Of a DNA stretch of 8,026 nucleotides, positions 1 through 6,927 are shown piece by piece. How positions within the stretch are numbered: position 1 is the stretch's first letter; the number at the start of each line of letters is the position of its first letter. The notes beneath the pieces are model-generated. The model had not been told where the DNA came from. It ran no database searches and worked only from the letters and a program-made list of their open reading frames with translations. Source of the DNA: JAUWZS01 sp964423085. Lineage in GTDB: Archaea > Aenigmatarchaeota > Aenigmatarchaeia > CG10238-14 > SCSR01. The position numbers were made by a program, and so were the translations under genes. The stretch is from contig CAYRDB010000018.1 in NCBI GenBank assembly GCA_964423085.1, positions 1-8,026 of the forward strand. Direction: 5' to 3'.

Positions 1-879
1 CTTCCGCTGGAGCATCCTGTGAATGTGGCATACGAGGCTGCGACAGCCGACATAGGCGATTACAACATGTTGGATTCGTTCCACAAAAAGGAATACGGTG
101 TGGAAGCTGTGAACTACAACAGGGATGTGGAGAACTTTTCGATAATGAAAAAGATGATAGACGAGATGGTCGGAAAGGACGACCCTATGGCGCAGTACAA
201 GTCGCCCACCGACATGGGAGTAAACATGGCCAAGGATGGTATTGTTGACAATGATGTGGTTGAAGATGCCAGCAGGGAGGAGATAATAAGGCGTTATTTC
301 AGGTATCACAGAGAGTTTGTAGAGGGCGAGACCACAATTGAGACCATCGAAAGGATTGAAAAAATACTGGAAAAATCCGGCTTGAAACCAGAGGACAGGA
401 AGGTTGTAATGCCCGCCAGAAAGGCCGCTGAAGAAGCCAGATCCAGAAAAGGGTACCGAGGCGTGTTCTGCGGATCCGCTTTGCAGATTTCAGGCGGAGT
501 TATTGTCACGGGAAAGAACTCTGACCTCATGCACGCCGAGTCTGCGATGCTTCTGAACGCGGCAAAAGAAATCGCTGGCGTAGATGACAGCGTAGACGTC
601 ATATCAAGGGGTGTCATAGAGAGCCTAAGGAAGCTGAAATCGGTAATGGGAATGAGCAGCACTTCTCTGGACGTGAAGGAGACGCTGGACGCACTGGCGT
701 CAAGCGCGGTTTCAGACAAGAACGCCACAAAGTGCATGGAAGCCCTTAAGGAGCTGTCGGGATGCGAGATGCACACCACCCACATGATGGACAGCGGCGA
801 CGAGATTCCGCTGAGCAGGCTCGGCCTGAACGTGACAACCGACGCTAGGCTGCCGTTTTCCAACCACAACGGATGCTGA
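1..879 (+). CDS. UPF0371 / DUF1846 family protein, C-terminal part (5' end outside the window)
   Basis: The frame is open from base 1 to the TGA at 877-879, giving 292 residues. The family is usually about 500 residues, so roughly 200 N-terminal residues lie upstream. The GTG at 19 is internal: residues before it (LEHPVNVAYEAATAD) match the conserved interior of the family. Other family-like blocks are NYNRDVENF, YKSPTDMGVN (codons near 199-228), GKNSDLMHAESAMLLNA (near 511-558) and the C-terminal GCEMHTTHMMDSGDE followed by LGLNVTTDA. No signal peptide or membrane segment is seen, so it is probably cytosolic. Its biochemical function is not established to my knowledge, and none is proposed. 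The family is known mainly from Firmicutes and Actinobacteria, so its presence beside archaeal gatDE suggests transfer from bacteria. Family assignment rests on recalled conserved blocks and is fairly secure. Confidence 0.88.
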   Translation, partial: LPLEHPVNVAYEAATADIGDYNMLDSFHKKEYGVEAVNYNRDVENFSIMKKMIDEMVGKDDPMAQYKSPTDMGVNMAKDGIVDNDVVEDASREEIIRRYFRYHREFVEGETTIETIERIEKILEKSGLKPEDRKVVMPARKAAEEARSRKGYRGVFCGSALQISGGVIVTGKNSDLMHAESAMLLNAAKEIAGVDDSVDVISRGVIESLRKLKSVMGMSSTSLDVKETLDALASSAVSDKNATKCMEALKELSGCEMHTTHMMDSGDEIPLSRLGLNVTTDARLPFSNHNGC

Positions 880-884
880 ACAGA

Positions 885-898
885 TTTTGTTATTATTT
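885..898 (+). terminator. T-rich tract after the UPF0371 gene
   Basis: Six bases after the stop codon the + strand reads TTTTGTTATTATTT. Archaeal transcription commonly ends at oligo-T tracts without a hairpin, and no strong stem precedes this one. Position and composition are the only support. Confidence 0.35.
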
Positions 899-932
899 CA
901 GAGTAACACCACCCATCACTTGATAGGTCTGA

Positions 933-968
933 TTTAAAATTCCAGTTTCCCAATTCTATTCTAGTGAT
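933..968 (+). promoter_or_regulatory. Putative gatDE promoter (TATA-like box) and short ribosome-binding site
   Basis: TTTAAAAT at 933-940 resembles an archaeal TATA box. A start about 26 nt downstream would fall near 962, giving a leader of about 10 nt before the TTG at 972. That leader contains GTGAT at 964-968, the 3' half of the Shine-Dalgarno consensus GGAGGTGAT, correctly spaced from the TTG. This supports the TTG as the start. The transcription start is inferred. Confidence 0.4.
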
Positions 969-971
969 TGG

Positions 972-2315
972 TTGTATTCTGAGAGCATAGAGAAAATACT
1001 CAAGGAAAAGGGCGTTTCTGTGGGCAGCAGGATTCGGCTGACCGTAGGTAAGGATTCCTACGAGGGCCTGCTCATGCCCAGAACGGGAGCCGGCAACGAA
1101 AATGTAATTGTTCTGAAGCTGGACAACGGATACAATATAGGAATCGAATGCAGCGCTGGCGCGAGAATCTCAAAAGTGAAAGGGAGCAGGAAGATAGCGT
1201 TCAAGCACGCCAAATCTTCGAGTGCAAAAGACCCGACAAAGCCAACAATAAGCGTTCTCGGATGCGGTGGCACAATAGGAAGCAGGATAGAATATTCGAC
1301 AGGCGCGGTTTTTCCATCGTTCTCGCCCGACGACCTGGTTCTGAGCTTTCCGGAAATCAAGGAGATAGCCAACATAAAGGGAAGCAAGCTTTTCGACCTT
1401 TTCTCCGAGGACATGACAGCAGAGCATTGGAAAATCATAGCAAAGGACGTGGTGAAGGAGATAAAATCCAAGGCGGACGGGGTTGTGCTCATGCACGGCA
1501 CAGACACCATGCATTTCACTTCTGCGGCACTAAGCTTCATGGTGCAGAACCCGACAGTCCCGGTCGTACTTGTGGGATCCCAGCGCAGCTCGGACAGGGG
1601 GAGCAGCGACAATGCCATGAACTTTGTATGCAGTTCTGTCGCAGCTTCCTCGGACATAGCCGAGGTCGGCGTGTGCATGCACGCGAGCATGAACGACGAC
1701 TACTGCTACCTCCATCAGGGAACCAAGGTCAGGAAGATGCACACTAGCAGGAGGGACACCTTCCGCAGCATAAACGCATCTCCTTTCGGAAAGGTGTGGT
1801 ACGGAAGCAGGAAAATGGATATTATGAGAACTGACTACAAGGGGCGCGGCGAGGGTAAGCTGGAGCTGGACGACAAAATAAACCAGCGGGTGTGCCTTCT
1901 ATACACATACCCCGGCATGGACTCCAAAATGGTAGAGTTTGTAGCAGGCTCGTACGACGGGCTCGTGATTGCGGGAACCGGACTCGGCCATGTGCCGACC
2001 AACCCAGACAACAGCAAGTTCTCATCTAGCATTATGCCTGCTGTCAGTTCCCTGATAGAGCGAGGAATACCGGTGGTGATTGCTCCGCAGACGATTTACG
2101 GGAGGCTGAATCTGAATGTGTACAAGGCAGGAAGGATAATGAAAGACGCCGGTGTGATAGGGCACGGATGCGACTGGACGCCCGAGACAGCTCTTGTCAA
2201 GCTGATGTGGGTGCTGGGCCACACGAACAACCTCAACAAGGTAAGGGACATGATGATGAAAAATGTTGCCGGCGAGATTTCCGAGCGCAGCGGACCGGAG
2301 GAGTTTCTGTTATGA
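972..2315 (+). CDS. gatD: Glutamyl-tRNA(Gln) amidotransferase subunit D (GatD)
   Basis: GatD is the glutaminase half of archaeal GatDE. Its type-I asparaginase fold releases ammonia from Gln (or Asn) for GatE to amidate Glu-tRNA(Gln). The protein has 447 residues, close to the usual ~435. The small N-terminal barrel (about 1-80) contains YEGLLMP and VLKLDNGYNIGI. The asparaginase domain (about 91-430) carries the catalytic threonine block GCGGTIGS (Thr101), the second block HGTDTMHFTSAA (Thr177, Asp178), GSQRSSDRGSSDNAMN, and VRKMHTSRRDTFRSIN with the catalytic lysine at 255. All expected active-site residues are present. The TTG start at 972 is chosen because it keeps the complete N-terminal barrel (the next in-frame ATG would delete half of it) and because GTGAT lies just upstream. 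The stop overlaps the gatE start as ATGA, so the two subunits are probably translationally coupled. Confidence 0.96.
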   Translation: MYSESIEKILKEKGVSVGSRIRLTVGKDSYEGLLMPRTGAGNENVIVLKLDNGYNIGIECSAGARISKVKGSRKIAFKHAKSSSAKDPTKPTISVLGCGGTIGSRIEYSTGAVFPSFSPDDLVLSFPEIKEIANIKGSKLFDLFSEDMTAEHWKIIAKDVVKEIKSKADGVVLMHGTDTMHFTSAALSFMVQNPTVPVVLVGSQRSSDRGSSDNAMNFVCSSVAASSDIAEVGVCMHASMNDDYCYLHQGTKVRKMHTSRRDTFRSINASPFGKVWYGSRKMDIMRTDYKGRGEGKLELDDKINQRVCLLYTYPGMDSKMVEFVAGSYDGLVIAGTGLGHVPTNPDNSKFSSSIMPAVSSLIERGIPVVIAPQTIYGRLNLNVYKAGRIMKDAGVIGHGCDWTPETALVKLMWVLGHTNNLNKVRDMMMKNVAGEISERSGPEEFLL

Positions 2316-3772
2316 GCGAGACAGTTGACTACAAAAAGCTGAAGCTTAAAGCCGGGCTGGAGATACACCAGCAGATAGACACGAAGCACAAGCTTTTCTG
2401 CAAATGTTCGACTGAAATGGACGCCAAGGAATCGGGAGCGGAAGTTTCCAGGACGCAGCATCCTGTCGCGAGCGAGCTTGGCGAGACTGACGTGGCGACT
2501 CAGTTCGAGGCTCTCAGAAACAGAAGCTTCGGATACCAGCTGTCTTCCGGGGAATCGTGCCTTGTCGAATTGGACGAAGAGCCGCCGCATGACCTTAACG
2601 CAGAGGCTCTGAAAATAGCTTTAGAGATAGCGCTTTTGCTAAATTGCAAAATACCCAACGAGATAAACGTGATGAGGAAGACTGTGACCGACGGAAGCAA
2701 CACGAGCGCTTTCCAGAGGACTGCCGTGATTGGAATGAACGGCTACCTGAAGCACGGGAGCAGAAAAGTCGAGATACCTCAGGTGTGCCTGGAGGAAGAC
2801 GCTTCTGCGATCGTGGGCGAGGAAAACGGAAAGGCCACGTTCAGGCTAAGCAGGCTTGGGGTGCCGCTCGTTGAGATAACCACTGGGGTGCTTGACAACT
2901 GCACGCCCAAGGAGGTCCAGGAGATAGCTTTCATGATAGGAATAATCTGCAGAAGCACGGGCAAGGTTAAGCACGGAATAGGCAGCATAAGGCAGGACGT
3001 AAACGTTAGCGTAAAGAACGGCGCCAGGGTGGAAATAAAGGGAGTCCAGGACCTTGGGCTTATATCAAAGGTTGTTGAAAAGGAGGTAGAAAGGCAGTTA
3101 TCGCTCGGAAAAGTCGTTCACGAGACGAGGTCGGCAAAGCCAGACGGAAGCACGACGTTTTCGAGGCCGCTGCCAGGTTCCGCAAGAATGTATCCGGAGA
3201 CAGACGTTCTGCCTATACATGTGGATAAAGTCTGGATTAAAAAACTGAAGGACGAGCTGCCCGAACCTTGGACCAACAAACTGGACAGGTTCAAGAAAAA
3301 GATGAAGCTGTCGGACGATCTGGCTATACAGATACTCGGATCGGACTATATGCCGATTTTCGAGAATGTTATGAAAAAATACCCCAGGCTCAATGCGACA
3401 GTTGTAGCCAGCGTTTTCACTTCAACCATGAAGGAGATGAGAAGAAGGAAGGTAGATGTGACAAAAATAGAGGAGAAGCATTTTATGGCGATTTTCTGCG
3501 AGCTGTCAAAGAAGGCGATAGTGAAGGAAGCCGTTCCAGAGCTTTTGGAGAACTTTTCAAAGTATCCGGACGAGCCTATGTCGGACTCTGTAAAGAAGCT
3601 CAACCTTACTATACTGGACAGCAAAGACCTAAAGGCTATAATATCGAAGCTCGTGGAGGACAGCCCGGACACGCCCAGCGAAAGGATATACGGGATAGCA
3701 ATGAGCCGCGTGCGCGGAAGGGCCGACCCGCAGGACGTTCTTTCGATACTAAAGAGCAAGAAGAAGAAATAG
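2312..3772 (+). CDS. gatE: Glutamyl-tRNA(Gln) amidotransferase subunit E (GatE), lacking the AspRS-like insertion domain
   Basis: GatE binds tRNA(Gln), uses ATP to activate the mischarged glutamate and amidates it with ammonia from GatD. The ATG at 2312 overlaps the gatD stop; the open frame continues upstream to 2168 but that part lies inside gatD and is not GatE-like. The 486 residues compare with about 620 in typical GatE. The cradle domain is well kept: GLEIHQQIDT (15-24), LFCKCST, LDEEPPHDLN (88-97), DGSNTSAFQRT, CLEEDAS (159-165), LGVPLVEITTG, GIGSIRQDVNVSV (222-234), EIKGVQDLGLI (241-251). After RQLSL (261-265) the protein goes straight to HETRSAKPDGSTTFSRPLPG, so the ~130-residue GAD/AspRS-like insertion normally found there is missing with no frame break. 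The helical domain and tail (AMSRVRGRADPQDV) follow. Family identity is certain and catalytic competence is likely. The domain loss is the odd feature. Confidence 0.96.
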   Translation: MSETVDYKKLKLKAGLEIHQQIDTKHKLFCKCSTEMDAKESGAEVSRTQHPVASELGETDVATQFEALRNRSFGYQLSSGESCLVELDEEPPHDLNAEALKIALEIALLLNCKIPNEINVMRKTVTDGSNTSAFQRTAVIGMNGYLKHGSRKVEIPQVCLEEDASAIVGEENGKATFRLSRLGVPLVEITTGVLDNCTPKEVQEIAFMIGIICRSTGKVKHGIGSIRQDVNVSVKNGARVEIKGVQDLGLISKVVEKEVERQLSLGKVVHETRSAKPDGSTTFSRPLPGSARMYPETDVLPIHVDKVWIKKLKDELPEPWTNKLDRFKKKMKLSDDLAIQILGSDYMPIFENVMKKYPRLNATVVASVFTSTMKEMRRRKVDVTKIEEKHFMAIFCELSKKAIVKEAVPELLENFSKYPDEPMSDSVKKLNLTILDSKDLKAIISKLVEDSPDTPSERIYGIAMSRVRGRADPQDVLSILKSKKKK

Positions 3773-3783
3773 TATTACTTTTT
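3757..3783. terminator. Convergent gene ends with T-rich tracts on both strands
   Basis: gatE (+) stops at 3772 and the methylthiotransferase gene (-) stops at 3775, leaving 2 nt. The + strand has CTTTTTC (T5 at 3779-3783) just inside the opposing gene. The minus strand reads CTATTTCTTCTTCTTGC from 3773 to 3757, inside gatE. Each could end the opposing transcript in archaeal oligo-T fashion. No hairpin is seen, and each RNA would end antisense to the other gene. Confidence 0.3.
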
Positions 3784-4854
3784 CTCCATCATCTTGTGCA
3801 ATATTCTGCTCCTCTCGTTCACGACTTTCGTCGGCAGCTGCTCCATCTTCGACGCTTCTGTGCCCGGCCTTGAGCCGAACTTTGATATGTTGACCTTGTC
3901 CGGCTTCGTTTTTTTAAGCAAATCCACTGTCATCTGGAAGTCCTCATCAGTCTCGCCGGGAAATCCTACAATCACATCAGTGCTTATGAAAATTTCCGGA
4001 ATCTCCTTCCTGAATCTTTCCACAATATTCTCGAAATCCGCCACCGAATAGCCCCGCTTCATGTCTTTCAGCACTTTGTCGCTACCGCTCTGCACCGGTA
4101 TGTGGATGAACTTGGAAACCTTTTCGTTCTTGTAGGCATCGACCAGTTTTTCCATAGTTTTTCCTTTCAAATAAGTGGGGTTCATCATTCCGATTCTTAT
4201 TTTGAATTTGCCGTCGACAGAGCACACTTTTTCAACCAGTTCCGGAAGGCTCGAGCCTGTGTCAACCCCATAGCATCCGTTGTCCTGGCTTGTCAGCCAT
4301 ATCTCCCTGCAACCGCTCCCAACCAGCCTGCGCGCATCTTCCACTATAGCATCTGCCGGATAGCTTCTCAGCTTCCCGCGCGCGAACTTCACTGCGCAGT
4401 ACGCGCAGTTCGACAGGCACCCACTCGATATTGGAACTATTCCCAACAGCTTCTTAGAACGCACCCTCTCGCCTGACTTCTTTTCATCGTCGTCCCTGAC
4501 AAAAATTACCTTCTTACCTTCAAGCGCGGCTCTTGTCACTTCAGCGACGTGCGATATAGAATTGGGTCCGAGAATCGACGCGTTAGGACACATCCTTTCT
4601 ATTGTCCTCTGCGATGTCTTGGCCATGCAGCCGGCAACCACCAGAGGCTTTCCACTACCTGACAGCTCCTGTATTTTCCTAATCATCCTCTGCTCTGTCG
4701 GAGTTTTCACAATGCATGTGAAAATTATGTTCAAGTCTGATTCTTCCGGGGAGCTTACAATTTCAAATCCAGCTTCTTTCAGAATTCCCAAAGACAGCTC
4801 GCAGTCCGCTATGTTGGTCGGACATCCGTAAACAGAAGCGTATATCCTAGGCAT
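3775..4854 (-). CDS. CDKAL1/e-MtaB-type tRNA (t6A37) methylthiotransferase, radical SAM, without TRAM domain
   Basis: Members of this archaeal/eukaryotic family convert t6A37 to ms2t6A37 next to the anticodon in tRNAs reading ANN codons, using S-adenosylmethionine and two [4Fe-4S] clusters. The 359-residue product has the N-terminal methylthiotransferase domain with its three cluster cysteines, Cys11 (VYGCPTN), Cys47 (FTCIVKTPTE) and Cys76 (VAGCMAK). The radical-SAM domain carries GCLSNCAYC (Cys146, Cys150, Cys153), followed by ARGKLRSY, IPVQSGSDKVL, DVIVGFPGETDEDF and ISKFGSRPGTEASKM. Homologues are usually about 420 residues and end in a TRAM domain. This protein stops at RILHKMMEKK, where that domain should begin. 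Downstream DNA is gatE, so no frameshifted TRAM is available. The ATG lies 3 nt after the stop of the GTPase gene, so it is the last gene of that operon. The e-MtaB subfamily is preferred over bacterial MiaB on overall motif character. Confidence 0.93.
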   Translation of the reverse strand: MPRIYASVYGCPTNIADCELSLGILKEAGFEIVSSPEESDLNIIFTCIVKTPTEQRMIRKIQELSGSGKPLVVAGCMAKTSQRTIERMCPNASILGPNSISHVAEVTRAALEGKKVIFVRDDDEKKSGERVRSKKLLGIVPISSGCLSNCAYCAVKFARGKLRSYPADAIVEDARRLVGSGCREIWLTSQDNGCYGVDTGSSLPELVEKVCSVDGKFKIRIGMMNPTYLKGKTMEKLVDAYKNEKVSKFIHIPVQSGSDKVLKDMKRGYSVADFENIVERFRKEIPEIFISTDVIVGFPGETDEDFQMTVDLLKKTKPDKVNISKFGSRPGTEASKMEQLPTKVVNERSRILHKMMEKK

Positions 4855-4857
4855 GGA

Positions 4858-5748
4858 CTATCCCGAATGTATTTCAACCACATCAAGATCTGACAGCACA
4901 TACTCCAGCCCAACCTTCCTGCCGCTGTACTTTGTGGTGTTGAAAATCCTGGCGAACTTGAAATTCTTGAGCATGTCCTTGTGAACCTGCTTTGTCGCAT
5001 CCTTAACAGTGGAGCCCGGTTTTAGCGTGAGGGGCTTGCCCGCTTTCTGCCCGTTAACAGACTGCGTATAGACCCTTATCAGTCCCAGCCTGGACCATAT
5101 CTCCCTTTTCAGCCGGTCTATCCCTTCGCCTGTTTTCGCAGAGAAATGCAATATGGTCTCCACTTTCTTCAAATCGGATTTGGACGTCGCTATGAGTATC
5201 TTCTTGTCGTCCAGACTGTTCGCATCGAAAATTTCCACTATCTCATCCAGCTGCTCGTCCAAATCGCCGGTGCCGTCCAAGACTATGAGAGCCAGGTCGC
5301 AGCTCCTTATCAGCGATATTACGTCCGGAGTGAAAGTGGACGGTATCTCCACCATCTGTATGCCAACGCCAGTATAGTCCATCATTCCTACTGCGGGGAA
5401 CTGGGTTGTAAAGGGATATTCGGCAACATCTACCTTTGCACCAGTCAGAACCTTGAGGAGCGCGCTCTTTCCGCTGTTGGTAGGTCCCACTACGCAGACT
5501 TGCGCGGATCCCTCCTTTCTTATCACGTATTTCGGCTTGCTTTTGGAAGAGACCGACTCCTCCTTGGACATCTCCTCCTTTAGCTTCTTCAGCCTTTTTT
5601 TCAAATCCCTAAGAAGCTTCTCGCTCGACTTGTGCTTCGGCGCCTTGCGTATCATCTCGTTTAGCGCAGCCATCTTTTCCTTTTTGGTTCTCGCCTCGGA
5701 ATACCTGCGCTCGGCGACAAAAAACTCAGGACTAGCGTTTATCGGCAT
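4858..5748 (-). CDS. COG1163-like TGS-domain GTPase with altered G3 motif
   Basis: The 296-residue product has the architecture of the DRG/Obg-related TGS GTPases. A helical, basic N-terminus (about 1-62) begins MPINASPEFFVAERRY and contains KAPKHKSSEKL; this N-terminus is typical of the family and fixes the ATG start. The G domain has P-loop GPTNSGKS (88-95), switch I YPFTTQFP (111-118), SKSD in place of NKxD (189-192) and SAK (203-205). A C-terminal TGS domain (about 224-296) has LTLKPGSTVKD and ends DVVEIHSG. Where a canonical GTPase has DxxG, this one reads EIPS (134-137). Related proteins I recall have DTPP there, so the G3 motif is weak in the wider subfamily and weaker here. TGS domains occur in ribosome- and RNA-associated proteins, so a translation role is plausible but not shown. 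The gene sits 22 nt after the PH-domain gene and 3 nt before the methylthiotransferase gene. Confidence 0.88.
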   Translation of the reverse strand: MPINASPEFFVAERRYSEARTKKEKMAALNEMIRKAPKHKSSEKLLRDLKKRLKKLKEEMSKEESVSSKSKPKYVIRKEGSAQVCVVGPTNSGKSALLKVLTGAKVDVAEYPFTTQFPAVGMMDYTGVGIQMVEIPSTFTPDVISLIRSCDLALIVLDGTGDLDEQLDEIVEIFDANSLDDKKILIATSKSDLKKVETILHFSAKTGEGIDRLKREIWSRLGLIRVYTQSVNGQKAGKPLTLKPGSTVKDATKQVHKDMLKNFKFARIFNTTKYSGRKVGLEYVLSDLDVVEIHSG

Positions 5749-5770
5749 AAATGTTAATCCAACCTTATCG

Positions 5771-6415
5771 TTATAACTCTTTTGACTCCTCGTCGCCTTC
5801 CTTGTTTCGCCTGAATATCCTGACTATCGGATTGTCCGAGTCCTCTTCCATCTCCCTTTTCTTATCCTTCCAGTCCTTCTCGGCCTTCTTCTTCCTAGGT
5901 TTTGTTTTCTTTTCTTCGACAACAACCGCGTGCTTCGAGCCGCGCATCATCGATATCTTGTTGTTTATCATTCTGTACACAACTTCTGGCTGCGGCACGC
6001 TCTTCATGGTTATTTTCTTTCCGAATCCGACAACATCGACGTCTCCGAAATTGAATATCCTGCCCATTATGCCCTTGTAGAAGGTGACATTGGATATGCT
6101 CTGGTGAGGTATTGTCAGCTTGCTCTTTCTGATTATGCCAGCGACTGATATCACGTCGCTGTTGGTTATCATATAGTACCTGAAATGCCTGTCTATGGTA
6201 GGCTCCTCTATAAGGAAGGCCAGCAGGCCGACGAATCCGAGCACGACCATCGACTTCCAAAGCGCATCCAATGTCTGAGGAGCGAAGCTGAAAGTGAGGT
6301 CGAGCGAGGACCATGATATTATGAAAAGAACCGATACCAGGACTATCATGCCGTAGTTGTAAAAATAGGATATGCGCGCCCTGTTTATTACAGCGCCCCT
6401 TTCGTCAAGTGCCAT
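5771..6415 (-). CDS. Two-TM membrane protein with bacterial PH-like (bPH2/DUF304) domain and charged tail
   Basis: The 214-residue product has two hydrophobic helices (about 21-37, YGMIVLVSVLFIISWSS; and 53-69, WKSMVVLGFVGLLAFLI). These are followed by a PH-like domain (about 78-152) with FRYYMITNSDVISVAGII, SISNVTFYKGIMGRIFNFGDVDVV and MKSVPQPEVVYRMI. The order RYYMIT, V..GII, I....I..V and G.I..FG.V is the pattern of the DUF304/YdbS-YdbT group. The last 60 residues are highly charged (KTKPRKKKAEKDWKDKKREMEED), probably flexible and cytosolic. It should sit in the cytoplasmic membrane with domain and tail inside. Molecular function is unknown. It is the first gene of an apparent operon with the TGS GTPase and the methylthiotransferase. 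The ATG lies near an upstream AT-rich promoter-like stretch, suggesting leaderless transcription. Family call is good, role is open. Confidence 0.85.
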   Translation of the reverse strand: MALDERGAVINRARISYFYNYGMIVLVSVLFIISWSSLDLTFSFAPQTLDALWKSMVVLGFVGLLAFLIEEPTIDRHFRYYMITNSDVISVAGIIRKSKLTIPHQSISNVTFYKGIMGRIFNFGDVDVVGFGKKITMKSVPQPEVVYRMINNKISMMRGSKHAVVVEEKKTKPRKKKAEKDWKDKKREMEEDSDNPIVRIFRRNKEGDEESKEL

Positions 6416-6436
6416 AATACAACAATGGTTTTATAG

Positions 6437-6446
6437 AAAATTAAAG
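6437..6446 (-). promoter_or_regulatory. Putative promoter of the PH-protein/GTPase/methylthiotransferase operon
   Basis: Read on the minus strand, CTTTAATTTT is centred about 26 nt before the ATG at 6415, the spacing expected for a leaderless archaeal transcript. A second AT box (CTATAAAA, 6436-6429) lies closer, at about 18 nt, and is less well placed. There is no obvious Shine-Dalgarno sequence before the ATG, consistent with leaderless initiation. Confidence 0.35.
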
Positions 6447-6451
6447 ATGAG

Positions 6452-6471
6452 TAAAAATCTAAAGAAAAAAA
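6452..6471 (-). terminator. Oligo-T terminator after the TRAM gene
   Basis: On the minus strand, about 32 nt after the TRAM stop, there is a run of seven T (6471-6465), then CTTTAGATTTTTA. This T-rich stretch lies between the TRAM gene and the PH-protein promoter, so the two genes are probably separate transcription units. Confidence 0.45.
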
Positions 6472-6503
6472 GGGTCAAATCAGGTCCTGCTTATAGTTTG
6501 AGT

Positions 6504-6920
6504 TTATTCTTGAGCTTCTTCAATATCTCCATTTTCTTCACCGTTTTCTTCAGATTCATCTGCTGTCTCTTCGGCAACCTCTTCAGATTCGACAGGAGTT
6601 TCGGTAGCTTCAGATGATTCGCTTGATTCAGACGCTACTTCACCTGTCGGCTCGCCTACTTTCTCAGCCAGCGCAAACCTGTCCCTGACGTCTGTTATCT
6701 TTATTCTGACCTTCTCACCCTTCTTCGAGTCAGTTATGAACACGACAAAGTTCTTGATCCTAGCTATTCCATCGCCCTTGGATCCGACTTCGTTTATCTC
6801 TATGTCGTATTCCTCTCCTACCTTTATCGGCTTAGGGACGTCGTAGTCTCTTCCCCCGAAACGGGGCCTTCTTGAGAAACCTCCACCAAAGCCGCCTCGG
6901 CCTCCTCTTCTATCGTACAT
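6504..6920 (-). CDS. Stand-alone TRAM-domain RNA-binding protein with RGG-like N-terminus and acidic tail
   Basis: The 138-residue product has three zones. Residues 2-24 are Arg/Gly-rich (RRGGRGGFGGGFSRRPRFGG), resembling RGG-type RNA-binding segments. Residues about 30-88 form a TRAM domain: VGEEYDIEINEVGSKGDGIARI, then NFVVFITDSKKGEKVRIKITDV and RFALAEKV. Residues 91-138 are acidic, with 20 Asp/Glu and no Lys or Arg. Single-TRAM proteins are common in archaea and are described as nucleic-acid binders or RNA chaperones, so that is the likely role. The ATG at 6920 is preceded by GGAGGT with 7-nt spacing. It is separated from the PH-protein gene by a T-rich terminator and is transcribed divergently from the HAM1-family gene. 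It might also supply the TRAM function missing from the nearby methylthiotransferase, which is inference. Confidence 0.88.
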   Translation of the reverse strand: MYDRRGGRGGFGGGFSRRPRFGGRDYDVPKPIKVGEEYDIEINEVGSKGDGIARIKNFVVFITDSKKGEKVRIKITDVRDRFALAEKVGEPTGEVASESSESSEATETPVESEEVAEETADESEENGEENGDIEEAQE

Positions 6921-6927
6921 TCTTAAT

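Noticed and set aside
306..953. Long minus-strand open frame (215 codons) opposite the UPF0371 gene
   Set aside because: It is a shadow of the well-supported + strand gene, with Ser/Phe/Leu-rich low-complexity composition and no recognisable motif.
1058..1690. Minus-strand open frame (210 codons) opposite gatD, and a + strand frame at 1148-1747
   Set aside because: Both lie wholly within gatD, whose catalytic motifs are intact, and have no domain-like sequence.
2168..2311. 48-codon upstream extension of gatE
   Set aside because: It lies within the 3' end of gatD, is not GatE-like, and the ATG at 2312 overlaps the gatD stop in a typical coupled arrangement.
3092..3160. Frameshift or broken gene as the cause of the short GatE
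   Set aside because: The frame is continuous across the junction, with conserved residues on both sides and no leftover insertion-domain sequence in other frames.
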